A stretch of DNA of 64,000 nt from Xenopus tropicalis (lineage: Eukaryota > Chordata > Amphibia > Anura > Pipidae): positions 116,151,036 through 116,215,035 of the forward strand of contig NC_030677.2 of assembly GCF_000004195.4 (NCBI RefSeq), in the 5' to 3' direction. Of the stretch, positions 33,761-46,848 are shown piece by piece. The notes under the pieces were generated by a model. It worked only from the letters and a program-made list of their open reading frames with translations. It did not search any database and was not told the DNA's origin. The first letter of the stretch is position 1; each line of letters begins with the position of its first letter. A program made the position numbers and the translations under genes.

Positions 33761-34049
33761 ATAGTTACATAGTTACATAGTTACATAGGGTTGAAAAAAG
33801 ACCATTGTCCATCAAGTTCAACCCATCCGAGTAAACCCAGCACACAACCTATACTAACCAATCTATACACTCACATACATAAACTATATATATACAACCA
33901 GTAATACTAACTGTAGATATTAGTATCACAATAGCCTTGGATATTCTGCTTGTTCAAAAACTCATCCAGGCCCCTCTTAAAGGCATTAACAGAGTCTGCC
34001 ATTACCACATCACTAGGAAGGGCATTCCACAGCCTCACTGCCCTCACCG
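33761..34049 (-). mobile_element. CR1-like LINE 3' end nested in the L2-type LINE
   Basis: On the plus strand it begins ATAGTTACATAGTTACATAG, runs through GGTTGAAAAAAGACC and the complement of the CR1-like C-terminus, and stops after CACTGCCCTCACCG. TGTTC lies at both junctions (33,756-33,760 and 34,050-34,054), a likely 5-bp TSD. Removing it rejoins the endonuclease frame between EVLF and the VAVVYRPPS motif. It is a 5'-truncated insertion of the same family as 15,678-16,163. Confidence 0.85.
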
Positions 34050-36745
34050 TGTTCCACCCCCTTTCTGTGCAGGTGGCAGTTGTTTACAGACCTCCTTCTT
34101 CAAAAACCTTGGCTACGTTTCTCTCTGTCTTTGAATCCTGGCTCTCTTTTTTTCTATGCTCCCCCTATACACCCCTGCAATTATTTTAGGTGATTTCAAT
34201 TGCCATATACATGACCCCTCTCAGCCCTGGCCCTCCCGATTTCTCCATCTAACCTCCTCCTTTGACCCCCGGCAGTGGACTAATACAGCTACCCATAAGG
34301 ATGGTCATTTCCTAGATCTGGTCCAAAAATCTAGATCTATCTACATTTAACAGTGAGCCTTTTCCTCTTTCAGATCATAATCTTATCTCTTTTTCTATCT
34401 CGCATGCGTCTCCTTCTCCTCCTTCTAACGCTTAGCCTAAAACCCTGATTCGCAAAACACCCAAAGGGTTGATACGTCTCTTAGCTCTAGCCTCTCCTCC
34501 TTCTGTGCCTCCTCTGATCCTGAGTTACTGGTAAATACCTACAACTCTATTTTATCATCCGCAATAGACACCCATGCCCCCCTGCAGCTGCAACGCAGTT
34601 GTACCCATAATCCCCGTCCCTGGCTTAACCCTCAGACGCGATTTCTGCTCTCCTGCGCACGATCTGCTGAATGCATTTGGAGGAAATCTCGTGTGAAAGA
34701 GGATTTCCTCCACTATAAATTTCTTTTGGTATGTCTCAATACTGCCCTATCCCAAGCCAAGCATAATAAATCAAACCCACGGTGATTATTTTCCATATTT
34801 AACCCGCTACTTCATCCTTCACCTAATGAATCAATCATATCTGAACACATGCCCCAGGACTTTGCTGACTTTTTTAAAAGCAAAGTTGATTCCATCAGCA
34901 AACGATTTTCCCAACCTTCACATACCAGTAATCTCAGCCTTCCTAAATCTCCTCTTTCCGTATTCAGCTCCTTTGATCTCATAACAGAGTCTGAAGTTTC
35001 TCGGCTCCTCCATTCCTCTCCGCCTACTACCTACTCACTGGATCCTATGCCCTCATCCCTACTAAAACAGTGTGCCCCTGCCCTTACGCCAGCTCTTACC
35101 CACATATTCAATTCCTCTCTGGCTTCTGGTACTTTTCCCTCTCTATTCAAACAAGCATGTGTCAAACCCATTCTTAAAAAGGCTACGCTGGACCCGTCCT
35201 GCCTTTCTAACTACCGTCCCGTCTCTCTCCTGCCCCTAGTCTCTAAACTCCTGGAACCCCTTGTCTTTTCTCGTGTCACTAAATTCTCTGCACCCATAAT
35301 CTGCTGGACCCTATGCAGTCTGGATTTCGGCCTGTGCACTCCGCTGAAACGGCCTTATGTAGAGTGGCAAATGATCTCCAGACTGCCAAGGCCAAAGGAC
35401 GCTACTCAGTCCTCATTCTCCTTGACCTTTCCTCTGCTTTTGATACTGTTGACCATTCAGTCCTTGTGCAAATTCTCTATTCTCTGGGTATCCGGGATCA
35501 AGCAGCATCCTGGTTCTCTTCCTATCTCTCTAACCGCTCCTTCTCTGACGCTCTTGTTAACAAATCCTCTACCCCAGTTCAGCTTAGTGTGGGAGTGCCT
35601 CAGGGCTCTGTGCTTGGTCCTTTGCTGTTGCTGCTCCCTGTACACTCTCTCTTTAGGAGACCTTATTTCTTCTTTTGGTCTTAAATATCACTTATATGCA
35701 GATGACATCCAGATATATTTAGACACCCCTGCACCAACCACTGATGTTCAAACCCAGATTGGTAACTACCTCCTGGTTATCTCCTCCTGGATGAACCAAC
35801 ACCACCTCAAACTTAACCTAGCTGAAACAGAGCTCATGGTCTTCCCGCCCAAACCTAGCCCTTCTCCCCTTCCTCCTTTCCTTATTACTATTGATGGCAT
35901 GACCATCAACCCTGTTAATTCTGCACGCTGCCTTGGGGTTATCTTTGACCAGTCACTCTCCTTCTCTAACCATATTAATAACACTGCCAAAACCTGCCGC
36001 TTTTTCCTCCACAATATTGCCAAGATACTCCTTGACTCCCACCTCTCTCCCCTGCAATCAATCTTAAACTCTGCTGCCAGGATCCTCGTGCTTGCCGAAG
36101 AGGGAACTTGCTCAGCCTCACTTGAGCTCTCTAGCATGGCTGCCTGTTCAAAGGATAGCATACAGAATCCTTCTGCTAACATTCAAAGCCCTTCACTCCT
36201 CTGCACCTCACTACATTTCTTCACTGGTCTCCTTGCACGTTCCTGGTTGTCTCCTCCGCTCCACTCAGAGCCTCCGTCTTTTTACACTATCCACACCCAC
36301 TGCGCTCTCTCGTCTTAAACCTTTCTATCTCGCTGGTCCTCACCTCTGGAACTCTATCCCTGAATCCCTCCGTAGGGAACACTCACCCACTCTCTTTAAG
36401 AAAAAACTCAGCTTTTACTATCTGGAGCACTAAAACACTATTTTGCCTAGTCCTGCTCTTAATGGCAAATGCCCATACCTGGTGCACTCTTACCTTCCAA
36501 TTTGTGCCTGTATGTTACCCAACCACTTAGACTGTAAGCTCTACGGGGCAGGGACCTCTTTTCTACTGTGTCTCATACCACATGGCACTTACTCCCTTTG
36601 TATTTATATATATATATTTATTGTATTTATTTAACACTTGTCCTCCCTGTGTGTAATTTTGTATTTTGTAAGATTGTACAGCACTGCATACCCTTGTGGC
36701 ACTTTATAAATAAAGTTATACATACATATACATACATAATTTACA

Positions 36746-39700
36746 ATAATGTGCTGCTGGGTGAAGTAATGTGTTCCGACAAGCTGTTGCCATCATTTGA
36801 ATGTTTACCTTAAACCTCATTTAAGATGACTTTTCCTATTGTTGCCACAGATTGAAAGCAATATAGCACCTGTTTTGAGATAAGAAATACAGTATATAGA
36901 TTGGTCTTGCAAATGTTTTTAAGGCAAGGACCTCCTGAAATAAGCAGCCTGTTGGAATACACCACAGAACTGTCAGGTACACATTTACAGAGAACGTTAA
37001 CAAGATAATTCATCTACATTTACTTTAAATGACCTCATTAATATTTAGGATACCCCACTGGATTTGCAAAACACTTAATTATAATTATGATTGTGGCTAA
37101 CACTAAATATGTAAACAAAATGGACCTCTAAGACTGTAACAGTAGTCAATCAGTTCTTATGTAGCTTAGTACAGATGGATCAGGCTTTAAAAGTGCATTA
37201 TGATTCAGTATGGCACAATATGTTGTATGGTAACTGAATTGCAGAATTGCATGTTGCACAATACTGAGATAAATTAAATTCATCTGTAGTCTATGAAAAA
37301 AATTATTTATTTAATCAATGTGGTAGGAAGCATCAGACCTTTAGCTTAGTTGCCTTTCTACTTTGATTGATCATATTATACAATACTATATATTTTATCA
37401 TAAGATACATATTATAAACTTTATATACTATAAAGTATAGCCTGAAACAAAATTAAAATCTCGGTATTTATGAGGAAGTAACAAACTAGATCAGGGCAGA
37501 GGAGTCATTTACGTAGACTCTGTACATGATGCAAATGCATGCCCCTTGGTGTTTATATACAGAACACTTCTACCTAAGGTCTGCCTGTGCTCTGCACCTC
37601 CCCCCATATTGGGCAAAGTTGGTGGGTGTAGGCCAGTATTATTCTTGCAAATGCTAGATTGGCTGTTGAATGCTTCCCTAGAGCTATGGTTTATTTTGGG
37701 TGTTAAGATGTTAGGATGTCTTAGCCTGAAATAAGGATGACTAGATCAGTTGAAAATTAAGGGACATGCCTAATAAATAAAGGGCAGCACTGATTGCATT
37801 TAAAATGAACTGCAATCAGTACAGCCCTGCTAGCTGAATTTTTTCAGGTCACCGTACATGAAATGCCATGGCCTATTTCAAATCTCAGTCCACACATTAC
37901 CAGTAAACATTACTTTTCACTATATATTTTATTACATTTCTTGTGCCCACTGCTTCTCAGTAATTATGTGCCTGAGACTGGGGTGAAGGGCACGATTCTC
38001 ATAATATATCATGCTGGAGATGATACTGACTGTTGTCCTGCTGGTTTCCTTTCAGTGATTGCTTTCAGAACATACTATATCTTAACATTGGGTTTTGAAA
38101 ACCCATGCACATACAGTATGTACTGCTTGTTTGCCATTAAAATGTGCACTCTACCAGGCATTACTGAACTAATTCTCACCCATTGGAGATTATACTTTTC
38201 AGCCCTCAGGGTTGAAAATATACAGTAGTAACTGGTACAGAGTTTGCTCAAGGTCTAAACAAAAGTAAAATTTGCTCAGGGTCTAAGCACCCATTCAAAG
38301 CAAGCAAGCAAGCAACCAACCAACAAACCAGCCAACCAGCCAGCCATGTGCACTTATATAAAATAATTTTTAACATCAGTTTTTTGTGGGTTATTAGACT
38401 GAGTGCAACATTTGCTTGTTCTATGTTTGATTGTGGCTTAGTTTTCAACCATTGTGTCTGCCACATGAACTCTATTCCTGGACCCACCAAGCAAAAACAT
38501 CTTCTGCTGCCTATGGCACATGGGCAAGTTAATTGCCTTTCATCACCTATGGGGATATACCTACATTTTGCCCACTGCTATAAAGCATTTGCGTTCAAAG
38601 AAATTGAACATTTTCCAAGATACAAATGATGATATGAAATTCAGTCCTTAGTTGTGATTGCAAAAATAAGAGGGATGTACTAAGCCATAGTGGTAGAGAA
38701 ATTGTTTATTTGCAGTAATGAGCAAATCTGCCGAACAATTCACAAAATGTGTTTGTTGTGGCTACAGCAACTTTTTTTTACACATGTGCTACAATTGTTG
38801 TACATGACTTCTTTTTTTACGCCAAAATCAACGTGTGGGTTTCCTCTTTACATTTATTGTCATTGTGATTTTTTGCTGCAGTTTCGCAAAAAAAAAAAAA
38901 ATTGCTGATGGCGAAATACGGAATTTTACTGAGAATCCATGCCTGGTGAAAAAAAATCACTCTTCACTCTTCCTATGCTAAAAACCTGATATGTGTCATT
39001 TGATTGTATCAGACAGAGTAGGAGTGACCTTTTAAGGTGAGAATCACTCATTTGCAGTTGACATTACCAAAAATGTTTCAAATGTTCAATTTAACCAATT
39101 TGTTTGACTTCTTGAGCAGCCAGACAAATTTTTTTTCTACAGGTTGTTTATGCATGGGTTTTAACACCATGCTTGTATAGGTGGTGCATACAAATACAAA
39201 TTATATCAATGCTGACACAGAAGATAATTTGTAAATCAGAACCAAGATTTTTTGTTTGAGTCATAAAGACAATTATTGTAGTAATAATAATAATAATAAT
39301 AATAAGAAGAAGAAGAATACCCCCTAACATTTTAAAACAACATTTAGAATACTACACAAATTAAAATGAGACTGTATATTACTATTTGGGTGCAATTCTG
39401 TTTAGTTTATATTTTGGTTACCATATTTGCTATAGAGAATTCCTGAGCCAACATATTTCTTTTCTTAATGAGTTGTTTTCTAAGTATGCACTGTAACTAG
39501 AATATAATGATCAAAACATTTCTGGCAAGCAGCAGCAGAACATAATTTGCTGGTGCATCTTATCCCAAACAGACACTGCTTAGCCTGATAGGCAACTTCA
39601 ATTGCAAATTCACTTTATGAGATTCAAGGGGAATCATCTGGGGGAATACATTCTTTGTACAGAGAAGGTAAATTTACCAGTAATGCAAAGAGAATGCTTT

Positions 39701-40487
39701 GTTTTGTCTCCAATAAGAACATTCTCACAAATGATGGAAAAAAGGAAAAGAAACGGCCACCAGCTGCTTTATCCCATCCCAACTGTTTTTCTTAGGAAGA
39801 ACAGTTTAATTGGTACCGAAATTACCATTTTCGTTGCTTGAAGATGTAGAATTATAGACTAACAGTAGAATACTTGTCAGACTGTGAAAAGAGAATCTCA
39901 ATAAACTGCTAGACAAATAAATGAAGTAAGCCATAGTTTAAATTATAATGCTTTATTAATCGGTGAATCCATGCAGTGTGATATATTATTTTGTTTTCAA
40001 GTTGTGTTAATAAATATTTTTCTGAGTGTCAAACACTCAAATGCTTAAATGTTTAAGAGCGGAATTAATTCAAGATGGAAAACTAGGCTGAGGAATATAC
40101 ATATAGGAAAACAACAGCGGCCATTTATAAACAGAAAGGCGGTGTTCATTGTAAGAGGGTACAAGGAGAAAAGTGCAATTTTCACTGCAAATTGCAGTAG
40201 ATGTGCAAAGTCCAATTCTGGATGCTAATTGCCACATTTTCCCCATAATGCAGCATTTTATCCAATAATTGCATAACTGCGACCAAGCTCTGTGTTCAGT
40301 CCACAGCAGTTGTTTCTAATGTGTCAAAATGTTCTCAGTTGTACTGGCAATTTCATGCAAAAAGAAATTTTACTTTGTTTTACTTTTGGTTCATTTAGAA
40401 GAACCTTGGTTCTATGCCAGGTAGCTCCAGGTTTTCCCACCATCTATAGGCATAGTTGCACATAATTCAGTCAGAGTTATGACACTA
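36746..40487. other. AT-rich stretch with a microsatellite and one old MITE
   Basis: 38,298-38,345 is a stepwise tetranucleotide repeat: CAAG units, then CAAC, then CAGC. 38,713-38,970 is a decayed TAGTGATGAG-type hAT MITE (AATGAGCAAATCTGCCGAAC ... GAATCCATGCCTGGTG). 39,283-39,317 is (AAT)n grading into (AAG)n. 40,160-40,340 shares short words with 8.4 kb. No host gene is supported. The 121-codon frame at 37,863-38,228 lacks any motif. Confidence 0.55.
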
Positions 40488-41132
40488 GAGAGTTGATTCA
40501 CTAAGGTGCGTTAAAACGAGCACTATTTATAGCATGCGTTAAAAATTGATTCACTAAAAGGATATTTGTGTTAATTTAGACGCGATACTGTTTGCGTTAT
40601 TTAAGTTGCGAAGACTTAACACAGGGCGCTACTTGTTGCGCACGCTAATTAATGCACATGCGCTACTTATTGTGTGCACGCCATATTAGCCATATACACC
40701 ATTACGTTCGTAAAACTACTTTTTTGTGAAAATGACCATTTCCCTGCAAACTGGAGGCTACATCCCTCTAGGGCCAACACAAATAAATCACACTGCAAAG
40801 TCCTTATTGTGTTGCCTAAAGCTCTTTAACCCTACCTTTCTATAATTACCGCCTGCTCCAAGTAGGTGTTAATTTTTGCACATATGCGATAATGCGATAT
40901 TTAGTGCGTCTAAGTCTATGTGAATCATGCATTAGTATTATTTCTGCGCGCAAATTAACGCAATGTGGCAAAATTAACGCATTATGGTTGCGATAACGCT
41001 TATCGCATGCTTTTTTGCGTTAAAATTGACACGCAAAAAAATGTGCGATTCGCTAAAGTATTATCGCATGCGTTAAGTCGCATATCGCATGCCTTAAATA
41101 ACACGCAACCGAATGTGTTAATTTTACCGCAT
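40488..41132. mobile_element. Harbinger-like MITE, right end missing
   Basis: It begins AGAGTTGATTCACTAAGGTG, matching the left TIR of 13,205, and includes CACTAAAAGGATATTTGTGT, the core TTTCCCTGCAAACTGGAGGC (40,740) and the GCGATAA-rich right half. No closing TIR is found after TTAATTTTACCGCATTG, so it is truncated. Confidence 0.8.
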
Positions 41133-42295
41133 TGTTGTATAGAGGGGCTGTAAGCCTTAACTAAAGAACGTAACAGTAAATGATCAACTCAAGGCTTTCA
41201 AACATTTTTTTAATAAATTTCCCACTGGGACCAAACTGTTTCTTAACATATCATCTAACCAAGCAAACATATGGTACATGCATTGAACATAATTAATTCT
41301 AATGTACAGTTAGAAATTGAGAGCTTGAATGCATGCCAATTCAAAGCAACTACCCACCAGCCTGCAGCAAGTGCCAACAGAATTTTATGTTTATGTTTTA
41401 CGTGAAATGTTGTAAATACAGTAGTAGGAAGCAGTAAAATAACACCAAATGTGTTTATATGCCACTAGATTAGGGTAACTTTGGATAATGGAAATCAACT
41501 GGATAAGAAGGTGTATGTGATATGTGAGGTGTATGTGATATAATTTATTTTATACTAGCATTAAATGAAATATTCATGATGGCATGCTATATTCATGGAT
41601 AACATTTTTATAAAAATGTTAACTGGTATAGATATCTGAAAATCTTGACTCTAGGAATGCTGCAATGATTTAAGAAATTGACATTGGAGCTTCTTGCATT
41701 GGTGAAGTTCCTAATGTTTCTGAAAGGAACCTGTTTTTAAATCTCAAGGTATTAGTCGGTCATGAATTTATGTAGTACTGGGTGTCTCGTGATACATTTT
41801 TTCTTTAAAAAGAAAAAGTTCCACATGTACTGTACCAATAGCATTAATGATATAATGTAATATAAATGAACTTTTTAATCATTGATTATTATTATAAGGG
41901 AAAGCACCATCAATATTTCGAGTGCACCTGTTTTAACAAGAGTTACCAAGTTTAAATTGCTACATTTTTGTAGTGGAGTAGGAGCAATTCTTTGCAAAGA
42001 TCAGATCAGATCTTCATCAGTTCAGTTCCAAATTATGGTTTCTAGTATAAATATCATCATATTATTTTTCATCTCAAAAAAGCACAAACATCTAATGACA
42101 TCCCAAGTTGTTCTTGCTTTAGTGTACCATTGTACCATATCAGTGACAGGCCCAGTGTAAATGTCCCCCTATTGCCCCCCCCCCCAGCCACAGTGAAGTT
42201 GCTGAGGAGTGGGTGGCAATAAAGAAATTTGTAGGGGGGCTGCAATGGTTACAGAAAGATATACTAGAGCTAGGCAGAAAACCTACAGTATGTGT
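41133..42295. other. AT-rich stretch, no gene supported
   Basis: A 92-codon plus frame at 41,882-42,160 has no recognisable domain. A poly-C run of about 12 lies near 42,174. Nothing else stands out. Confidence 0.5.
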
Positions 42296-42303
42296 CTTGC
42301 ACC

Positions 42304-42476
42304 CAGGGGCGGGCCAAGTCGACCGGGCGCCCTAGGCGATGTGATAGTGCCAAGCAACGGGGGGCAATGACTAAGAGAGCAGACTAGGGGTAGGCAGGAG
42401 AGGCTCCTGCCTGGCGCCCCCCAATTGTTGCACCCTAGGCAGCCGCCTCTTCTGCCTACCCCTAGTTCTGGCCCTG
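42304..42476. mobile_element. 173-bp hAT MITE with 8-bp TSD
   Basis: CTTGCACC precedes (42,296-42,303) and follows (42,477-42,484). Ends CAGGGGCGGGCCAA and TTCTGGCCCTG are inverted. The interior has an inner inverted repeat, ACTAGGGGTAGGCAGGAGAG against TTCTGCCTACCCCTAGTT. GC-rich and non-coding; a 66-codon minus frame across it is a by-product. Confidence 0.9.
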
Positions 42477-42484
42477 CTTGCACC

Positions 42485-44159
42485 TCCCTCTATTATGGCC
42501 TAGGCAAGTGCTTCTTCACAATACAATATCAACCAAAGCAGATAGGACTGCACTCTGGTAGAAGCTTTGAAAATTACAGTTGAAACTATTTGTATAGGGC
42601 CGTTTGGTATTTTGACACATTGCAAATGCCAACATCCTTTCCATGCACATCCTATTGCACTAAGAGGAAAGTGATCATAGGCACTTTTCAGCAGAGACCT
42701 TTTTTGTGGTATTTAACATAAATATTTTCTACTATAATAGTGGACTTCAACTACCTCGCATGGAGGGAAAACACATGCCATGCTAGGAAATACAGTAAAT
42801 GGCTTGAAACCTTTAATAAATAAACCAGAGTAAGTTTATTTCCCATTTCCTTTTTTTCCGATTGCCTGTAAGTAGAATTTTAAAGCCATAGAAGACTTTA
42901 TAAATCAGAAGTCAGCTGCTCTGCATAAGTAAGCCTCTGTGGAGTCTATGAGAGATCTTTTATTTTGCCTCTGTTGAGTTGGCAGGATTGCAGCTCTCAA
43001 ATAAATTGATGCATATATAAATATTTGCAGGTTAAAAAGTCATCCTGTGCTGAAAAACCTACAAAACAGTGTTTATTAATAGAAACCTGATGTGAAAATA
43101 AATTAGTCCCTTCTCAGTTTAGTTTCCTTTTAAATTACGGCTATTTATTTTTGTATTTGATAGAGAATAACGAGGAACACTAGGGTTTTCCATTATGTAT
43201 GCTTTTTAATTCTACATTATAGTAGTCAGTTGTCATGTAAATAAATGTATCATAATGAATGTGGTTTGGTTATGCTGTAGTGTAAAAGCCTTTAAGAACC
43301 AAACATGTTCTTGAATTTTGCCTTTATACCCAAGACACAGCTAAGTAGAAAAAACAGTTCTGAGGCATAGGTTAACGTTTGCTTAAATGTGTGATCTCTA
43401 ACTGCACATTGAAGTTAGAGGTTTTACACTAAGGATAGTATGTGCTACTAGAGACAGAACATAGAACCAAACCAATCTCTATCCTTGTTTCCCTACATTG
43501 ACCATGTATAAGTATGAAAAGAAGAGTTACTATTGCCTGTGACATACATGGAGGGAAAGTTAGGATGTCCTGGGGCATAAATTAACTATTTAAAAACAAT
43601 TATCTGGAAACAGTAGACTTATATATCCATTTAGGCATTTACTCTTTTTGTATATATAACAATAGAAATCATATTTATTTGCAAATACATCATTATTCTA
43701 CATACATTGTATATGCAGGAACTGGCTTCTGGTAAAACTGACCAAGCAAATAATGCATCATTTCTGTGTAGCAGTGAGAAATATGTCTGTTCTATATAAA
43801 GAATAATAATTATAATAATAATTGGATTATAAAAGAACTGTATGGTTGTTCATATTATGGAGGATATTTACTAAGGGGATGCTGCTACATAACTTCCTGG
43901 ACTCCCAATTAGCACTTGACATTTTCCAAGTGACTAACTTGAGGTCTAAATATAAAACCTTATATATAGTATAATGAATAGTGATAAAAATGCAATTAGA
44001 ATGCTGTACTTCTACTCAAACCCTTTTTAATCTTTTTACTTCCTGCTACCACAATAGACTTTCACATCCATTAGAGATGGAGGTTTGGGAATAAGTTATG
44101 TTCTCCGCACATTAAATAGACATTTTCCAGTTCCTTATTATGAATGAATCAAACCCTAT
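42485..44159. other. AT-rich stretch without recognised features
   Basis: About 1.7 kb with no supported gene, tandem repeat or TIR pair. Open frames are all short. Confidence 0.55.
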
Positions 44160-44818
44160 TTAAAGGAGTTGTTCATCTTTGAACAACATTCACAACAGTT
44201 CACATTAAAAGAACAATATTTGCCATATACAAAGATAACAAAAAATGTGCAGCTGAAGAGATATTTACCTCAGAATCATCCCTCTTCTGATTCTTTACTT
44301 GCACAGTCCCTTTGCTGGGGCGGGGGGGGGACTCTACAGTCACTTTTTAACTTCCTTATATGATGGCATGCATTGTACTGGCAGCAGATTTAACTCCTAT
44401 TGGCTGTGTCTCCTGTCCGTCTGACATTCCTACACCTGTGATAGAGAACTGCAAATCTAACATAACATTATGTTAGATTTGTGGTATGCTGAGTCTGTTT
44501 GCCTACGCCATTGCAAGGGGGAAATTAAACAATGACCTTTGAATTTACACAACTGGTTAGAGTGCACAAGCAATAGGAAATAGTAACAACAAAGCCTGGA
44601 CGTGATGATGTAAGCATATAGGTACTTTCAAATTTAAAAATAGGCCATTCCCATCCCTTCAGAAAGACAGAAGAAGGACTGATTTAACAGGTATAAAAAG
44701 TAGCTTTTACAGTAGCTTTTGTTACCTTTTCCATGGAAAATGAATTCGCTGACATTCTGAGCACATTGTTGTTAATAATTGATTTATAAGATTTGGACAT
44801 TGAAGGTGAACAACCCCT

Positions 44819-44822
<4 letters not shown>
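44160..44822. mobile_element. 663-bp T2/Kolobok-type MITE, followed by (AAT)n
   Basis: TTAAAGGAGTTGTTCATCTT at the left is mirrored by GAAGGTGAACAACCCCTTTAA at the right. TTAA at both ends matches the T2 target preference. A palindrome CTAACATAACATTATGTTAG sits near 44,457. The (AAT)n run 44,821-44,862 begins at the right tip, suggesting microsatellite growth from the insertion point. Confidence 0.87.
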
Positions 44823-44859
<37 letters not shown>

Positions 44860-44862
44860 TTG

Positions 44863-45575
44863 CTGGTCTCTTTAAATATAGCTTTACAAGTTTTACATTA
44901 TTAAACATGGCTTTTAATGCTTGTAAAAACAGCTCCTTCACCAACATATGATAAATTGCATAGCTGCAGTTGATCATAGCAACTGATCAGTAATTAGGTT
45001 TCATCAGTCTACTACCAGTCTACAAGAAAAAAATCTTCTTGGTTGTCGTGGACACTACCTATTATAGTCCTTTGTAGCCTTTGTTCACAGTTTTAGGACT
45101 AGTAATGGTTAATTGTCATTGTTTTGAATTGATTCATTGATTCTAATTGAATGTGGCATGCATCAAAGCAAAGACCAGCCTGGCAGAACCAGGTGAACAG
45201 CTGTGCAGTCTGGCTTCGAAACTGCTCAGTGACAGGCACCTTTATCTCTTATCAGTAGTGGGTTTCAAAACTGCTTTAGAAAATTGTACATATTTGTGAC
45301 ACTTGAGTGACCTTAAATACAATTAAGTAACTTTTGTAGAAAAAGTCCTTGGATGAGTAAAAATAACCTGGCAGTTTTTCAGCTTTGACATAAATATCCA
45401 CTATAGTTCTTATGTAGATATTTATGTCATAGCTCAGTGGAGCATACAACACCCTGAAACAAGTCTGGCAAAAAGGAATGATTTTATGCATTATGTGGTT
45501 TTATAAAGATTCTTAGAAACACAGGAATTAGTTGACAGAGGGCTTCACATAAGAAAAGTTAAACACAAAGTGAGT
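44863..45575. other. Stretch without recognised features
   Basis: Apart from a weak inverted pair, ACATAAATATCCACTATAGT and GTAGATATTTATGTCA (45,388-45,430), I see nothing. The 71-codon minus frame has no motif. Confidence 0.5.
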
Positions 45576-45880
45576 ACAGGAATGGTTTTTTTGTCCAAAA
45601 AAACCATGAAAAACTCATTATCCAGAAAAATCTAAATATTAAAATTTCCCATAGAGTCCTATGTAAGCAAATATTTATTTTTTATTATTTCGTTTTTTTT
45701 TGTGTAATAATAAAAAAGACACCTTATACGTGATGGTAACTAAGCCATGTTTATGGCAAACCAATCTTATTGGGTTTTAGCGTTTACATTTTTTTTTTAA
45801 AGTTCGTAGTCTATAAATAAATACATTGGAATGTAGATCACAAAAACAACCCTTCTCCAGGAGGCCCCTGGTTCTAAGCA
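45576..45880. mobile_element. CAGGTAT-family MITE, heavily decayed
   Basis: ACTCATTATCCAGAAAAATC, CCCATAGAGTCCTATGTAAG, GTGTAATAATAAAAAAGACA and CAATCTTATTGGGTTTTAG keep the family order, but terminal sequences are eroded. It is the oldest-looking copy in the window. Confidence 0.65.
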
Positions 45881-45982
45881 TAGAGCTGGAATTGGTAGAT
45901 GTTACATTTATTAATTTAAACAGCCATATAAAAATTTAAATAAAATTTGTTTTGCAAAATACTTCATTCTTTTCTATAATAT

Positions 45983-46489
45983 TGGTTAGACTGTCGAGGT
46001 TGAGGATGTTTTCTCTGGAAAAGAGGTGCTTGCGAGGGGACATGATTACTCTGTACAAGTACATTAGAGGGGAATATAGGCAGATGGGGGTGGTCTTTTT
46101 TTCCCATAAAAACGATCAACGCACCAGAGGCCACCACTTTATATTAGAGGGACGGAGCTTTTATTTGAAGCAGCGTAGGTGGCTTTTCATGCGAGGGCAG
46201 TGAGATTGTGGCATGCCCTTCCTAGTGATGTTGTAATGGCAGATTCTGTTAATGCCTTTAAGAGGGGCCTGCATGAGTTCTTGAACAAGTATAATATCCA
46301 AGGCTATTGTGATACTAATATATACAGTTAGTATTAATGTTTGTATATATAGTTTATGTATATGATAGTATAGATTGGTAAGTATAGGTTGTGTGTGCTG
46401 GGTTTACTTGGATGGGTTGATGGACTCTTGCCTTTATTCAACCCTATGTAACTATGTAACTAACTATGTAACTATAGATTAACTATGTA
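45983..46489 (+). mobile_element. CR1-like LINE 3' end, plus strand
   Basis: The frame from 45,976 encodes RLSRLRMFSLEKRCLRGDMI then TLYKYIRGEYRQ; after a frame change, WHALPSDVVMADSVNAFKRG and LHEFLNKYNIQGYCD are readable up to about 46,330, followed by a stop and a 3' UTR ending in repeats of CTATGTAA. The LEKR...GD-I-LYKY pattern is typical of the C-terminus of CR1-group LINE polyproteins. The 5' part is missing. Confidence 0.85.
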
Positions 46490-46765
46490 ACTAAAGAACT
46501 TGGTAGAATATACAATAGATATAAACTGGGATGTGCTTGGGAATGGCTAGCTCGGGGTGCATCTCCTAGAGAAGTTTGTTCATTCAGAAGGGAGCAGGGA
46601 TATTCACATTCAGCAGTTATAACATATATACATGAACGAGGGAGGCCTTTTATTAAGGAAGCACAAACATCATATCACTTGTTATATTGCATTCAGAAAG
46701 CTTCTGGGCCCAAGTCAATAAAAATTGTGACTAATATGGATGCAGATATAGTCAATTATATTTGA
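46478..46765 (+). other. Open frame of about 95 codons, no ATG, unidentified
   Basis: Stop-free from 46,478 to the TGA at 46,763-46,765. Protein-like phrases include YNRYKLGCAWEWLARGASPR and SAVITYIHERGRPFIKEAQT, with two Trp, several Gly/Arg and balanced charge, unlike the surrounding AT-rich noise. No start codon precedes it; it abuts the 3' end of a CR1-like LINE. It could be an internal piece of another transposon protein or a chance frame. A 67-codon frame on the other side of the next MITE (47,326-47,529) might belong to the same source, but this is speculative. Confidence 0.3.
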
Positions 46766-46848
46766 AATGTCATAAGTATTGAACATGAACATAGCACAAC
46801 ACCAAAATAAGAGAAAGCAAAATCTTTATAGTGTACATATATAGTGTA

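Larger units (their letters stand above)
32930..36745 (+). pseudogene. Nearly full-length L2/CR1-type LINE, frameshifted
   Basis: A non-LTR retrotransposon on the plus strand. The N-terminal frame starts at 33,135 with a hydrophobic stretch and carries a 2A-like GDISPNPGP at 33,390-33,416. Apurinic-type endonuclease motifs follow: ITETCLS (near 33,575), VAVVYRPPS (34,074-34,100), ILGDFNCHI (near 34,185) and SDHN (near 34,372). The reverse transcriptase runs from about 34,849: SNYRPVSLLP, catalytic DLSSAFD (35,424-35,444), GVPQG (35,592-35,606) and YADD (35,695-35,706), so all active-site residues are intact. The C-terminus LWNSIPESLRREHSPTLFKK ends at 36,433, and the 3' tail (TAAGCTCTACGGGGCAGGGA ... 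ATAAATAAAGTTATAC) is followed by ATAC repeats. Frame changes near 33,520, 34,350, 35,290, 35,630 and 36,100 and one inserted element make it non-functional as written. Clade assignment is from motif style. Confidence 0.9.

Noticed and set aside
35766..36182. 138-codon minus-strand frame opposite the LINE
   Set aside because: It is antisense to the reverse-transcriptase region, whose catalytic motifs are clear on the plus strand.
37863..38228. 121-codon plus-strand frame
   Set aside because: Hydrophobic and Cys-rich in places but without a motif, signal of selection or exon context.
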